Assembly (NCBI GenBank): GCA_937894515.1
Contig: CALCRH010000306.1
Location: 1 to 7,139 of the forward strand
Origin: an uncultured Clostridia bacterium
GTDB taxonomy: Bacteria; Bacillota; Clostridia; Oscillospirales; Oscillospiraceae
DNA length: 7,139 bases
Direction: 5' to 3'
Each line of letters starts with the position of its first letter. Within the stretch, counting starts at the first letter, position 1. This document shows, one piece after another, positions 5,818-7,139 of the stretch. The notes below the pieces were generated by a model. That model saw only the letters and a list, made by a program, of their open reading frames with translations. It was not told where the DNA came from and made no database searches. A program made the position numbers and the translations under genes.

Positions 5818-7139
5818 AATCTTTGATGCCCTGTGCCTGCTTTTTCTCGTCAATTCTGCGTTTGAGTTTTCGGTCAACGGCAGAGCTTCCGCCTTTGCGT
5901 TCAGCTTCCATGCGTTCTCCGATGATGCGGCTGACATGGTGGAGCAGACGGATGATGCCGGTTGCCGCCGACCAGTTTCGGTTGTTTTTAATGCTGTGGA
6001 GCAGTTGCAGAGCATACTGATTGCCGTGGTCTGCTGACCTTTCGAGCCATTCCAGTGCCTTCTGCATATCCTGTTCGGTGTCCCTGCCGTAGAGATAGAT
6101 TTTGCCGAGTTGGTACTCGGCAAAGTCGTTGCCGTTTGCGGCGGCAATTTCAAAGTTGCGGATGGCTTTCTCTATATCTTTGACTTCGTCCTCGGTCAGC
6201 CGGAGTTTTCCGGCAAGGTAGGCGGCGTAAGGATTACCTTGTTCGGCTGCTCTTTCCAAAAGTTCGATTGCCTTCGGCAGATCCGCAGGGACAATTTCGC
6301 CTTTGCAATAAAGTTTTCCGAGGATATATTCGGCATTAGGAAATCCCTGCTCGGCGGATGCAGTCAAGAGTCGAACGGCTTCGGGAATATCCTTTGGGAG
6401 CAGTTCGCCGTCAAGCAATGCTTTGCCGAGCGTGTATTCGGCATATTTGTTTCCTCTGCCGGCACAGCGGCGGAGCAGTTCATCCGCACGGTCGGTATCC
6501 CTTGTAACATCTTCACCTTTGAGATAGGTCTTGCCGAGCAGATATTCGGCGAAGGGATTTCCCTCTGATACAGATTCTTCGAGCCACCGCAGAGCATAGT
6601 CCACATCCTTTGCGACATCATCGCCACGCAGAAACATTTTGCCGAGCCGGTATTTTGCCACACCGCATCCGAGCTTTGCCGATTCGATCAGCAGTTCCAC
6701 GGCTTTGGTCGGCTCATAGTTTTCGCTTTCCCGGTCGAGCAGTCCTTTCGCCTCACGGTAAAGATTCCACATCCGTGAGGTTCTTTCTTTGGGTGTGAGT
6801 GGTTCTTCGACGGATTCGGTTTCGGCATCGCTCGGTTCGGGAGTCGGGATTTCCTTTTCTTCTGCCGGTTCTTCCGGTTCGGTTTCGTAGAGAATATTCA
6901 TCGCTTCCATAATGACGGCGTTGCGAACCGATTTGAATTCTTCGTTCTGTGACAGCGGAATTCTATCGGGTAGGTCATCGGTATAGGTGCGGATCACTTC
7001 CTCACGCTGTTTATACCATAGGTCATAGAGTGCGGCGATGCGGTCATCCTTTTCGAGTTCATCGACAATGGAGTCGACAAGGTCTTTCACATCCGCTTTC
7101 AGATATCCGTACTGCTTTTTGCCGGACAGCTTGGAGAGG
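5816..7139 (-). CDS. MobP3/MobL-type relaxase C-terminal part with Sel1 repeat tail, 5' end beyond the window
   Basis: The frame is open to the window edge, giving 440 codons. GTG 7090 is unlikely to be the start: there is no ribosome binding site before it, and the 16 upstream codons (LSKLSGKKQYGYLKAD) read into VKDLVDSIVDEL without a break, as in MobP3/MobL relaxases of clostridial elements. The nuclease domain with its catalytic residues must lie upstream, outside the window. After an acidic, Pro-rich linker (about 6880-6780) come six full and one partial Sel1 repeats (6703-5990; AEYxLGKxYLxG core). A basic C-terminus follows (DRKLKRRIDEKKQAQG). The relaxase would nick the origin of transfer and lead the strand out; the Sel1 solenoid probably binds a partner protein. 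The TOPRIM gene follows 12 bases after the stop. If the edge reading is wrong, it would be a free Sel1 protein. Confidence 0.8.
   Translation of the reverse strand, partial: LSKLSGKKQYGYLKADVKDLVDSIVDELEKDDRIAALYDLWYKQREEVIRTYTDDLPDRIPLSQNEEFKSVRNAVIMEAMNILYETEPEEPAEEKEIPTPEPSDAETESVEEPLTPKERTSRMWNLYREAKGLLDRESENYEPTKAVELLIESAKLGCGVAKYRLGKMFLRGDDVAKDVDYALRWLEESVSEGNPFAEYLLGKTYLKGEDVTRDTDRADELLRRCAGRGNKYAEYTLGKALLDGELLPKDIPEAVRLLTASAEQGFPNAEYILGKLYCKGEIVPADLPKAIELLERAAEQGNPYAAYLAGKLRLTEDEVKDIEKAIRNFEIAAANGNDFAEYQLGKIYLYGRDTEQDMQKALEWLERSADHGNQYALQLLHSIKNNRNWSAATGIIRLLHHVSRIIGERMEAERKGGSSAVDRKLKRRIDEKKQAQGIKD
5990..6703 (-). repeat. Sel1 repeat array, six full units and one partial, mostly 36 residues
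   Basis: Units begin with A(V/L/I)xxL and carry GNxxAEYxLGKxYLxG(E/D)D at about 36-residue steps (one of 35). DNA copies have diverged, unlike the surface protein repeat, which points to an old, functional solenoid of paired helices. Confidence 0.85.

Overview
The window reads as a piece of an integrated conjugative or mobilizable element from a low-to-mid GC Gram-positive anaerobe. The most likely host is a gut clostridium of the Oscillospiraceae/Ruminococcaceae type. This rests on the MobP3-like relaxase tail, the TOPRIM/DUF3991 protein, the VirD4 coupling protein, the IreB-type small protein and strong AGGAGG-like ribosome binding sites. The placement is inferred from protein families, not from any marker gene. 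Every gene I can support lies on the minus strand, so the window is read from right to left.

Right part (7139 to about 2708): a tightly packed transfer operon. It begins with the C-terminal part of a relaxase that carries a Sel1 repeat tail and whose 5' end lies outside the window. Next comes a DUF3991/TOPRIM primase-like protein 12 bases downstream, then a VirD4-type coupling ATPase overlapping it by 22 bases. Last is a small winged-helix protein overlapping the ATPase by 14 bases. Overlaps and ribosome binding sites at every junction point to co-transcription and translational coupling. The relaxase would nick and carry the DNA, the TOPRIM protein may act in processing or priming the strand, and the coupling protein would pump the relaxase-DNA complex to a secretion channel encoded elsewhere. 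The HTH protein is a candidate regulator or DNA-binding accessory factor.

Middle part (about 2713 to 2275): a possible weak terminator at the end of the HTH gene is followed by an unusual array of alternating inverted repeats. Then comes a good extended -10 promoter driving a 65-residue IreB-like protein. A strong Rho-independent terminator closes this unit.

Left part (about 2275 to 1): about 150 bases of AT-rich non-coding DNA precede a sigma-A-type promoter with a hairpin at its predicted start site. A probable 62-codon small ORF overlaps (ATGA) the start of a large secreted surface protein, which has 612 codons in the window and continues past base 1. That protein has a signal peptide, a concanavalin/LamG-like domain, three Ig-like repeats and a Gly-rich tandem repeat region. 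It may be cargo of the element or a chromosomal neighbour; the window does not decide this.
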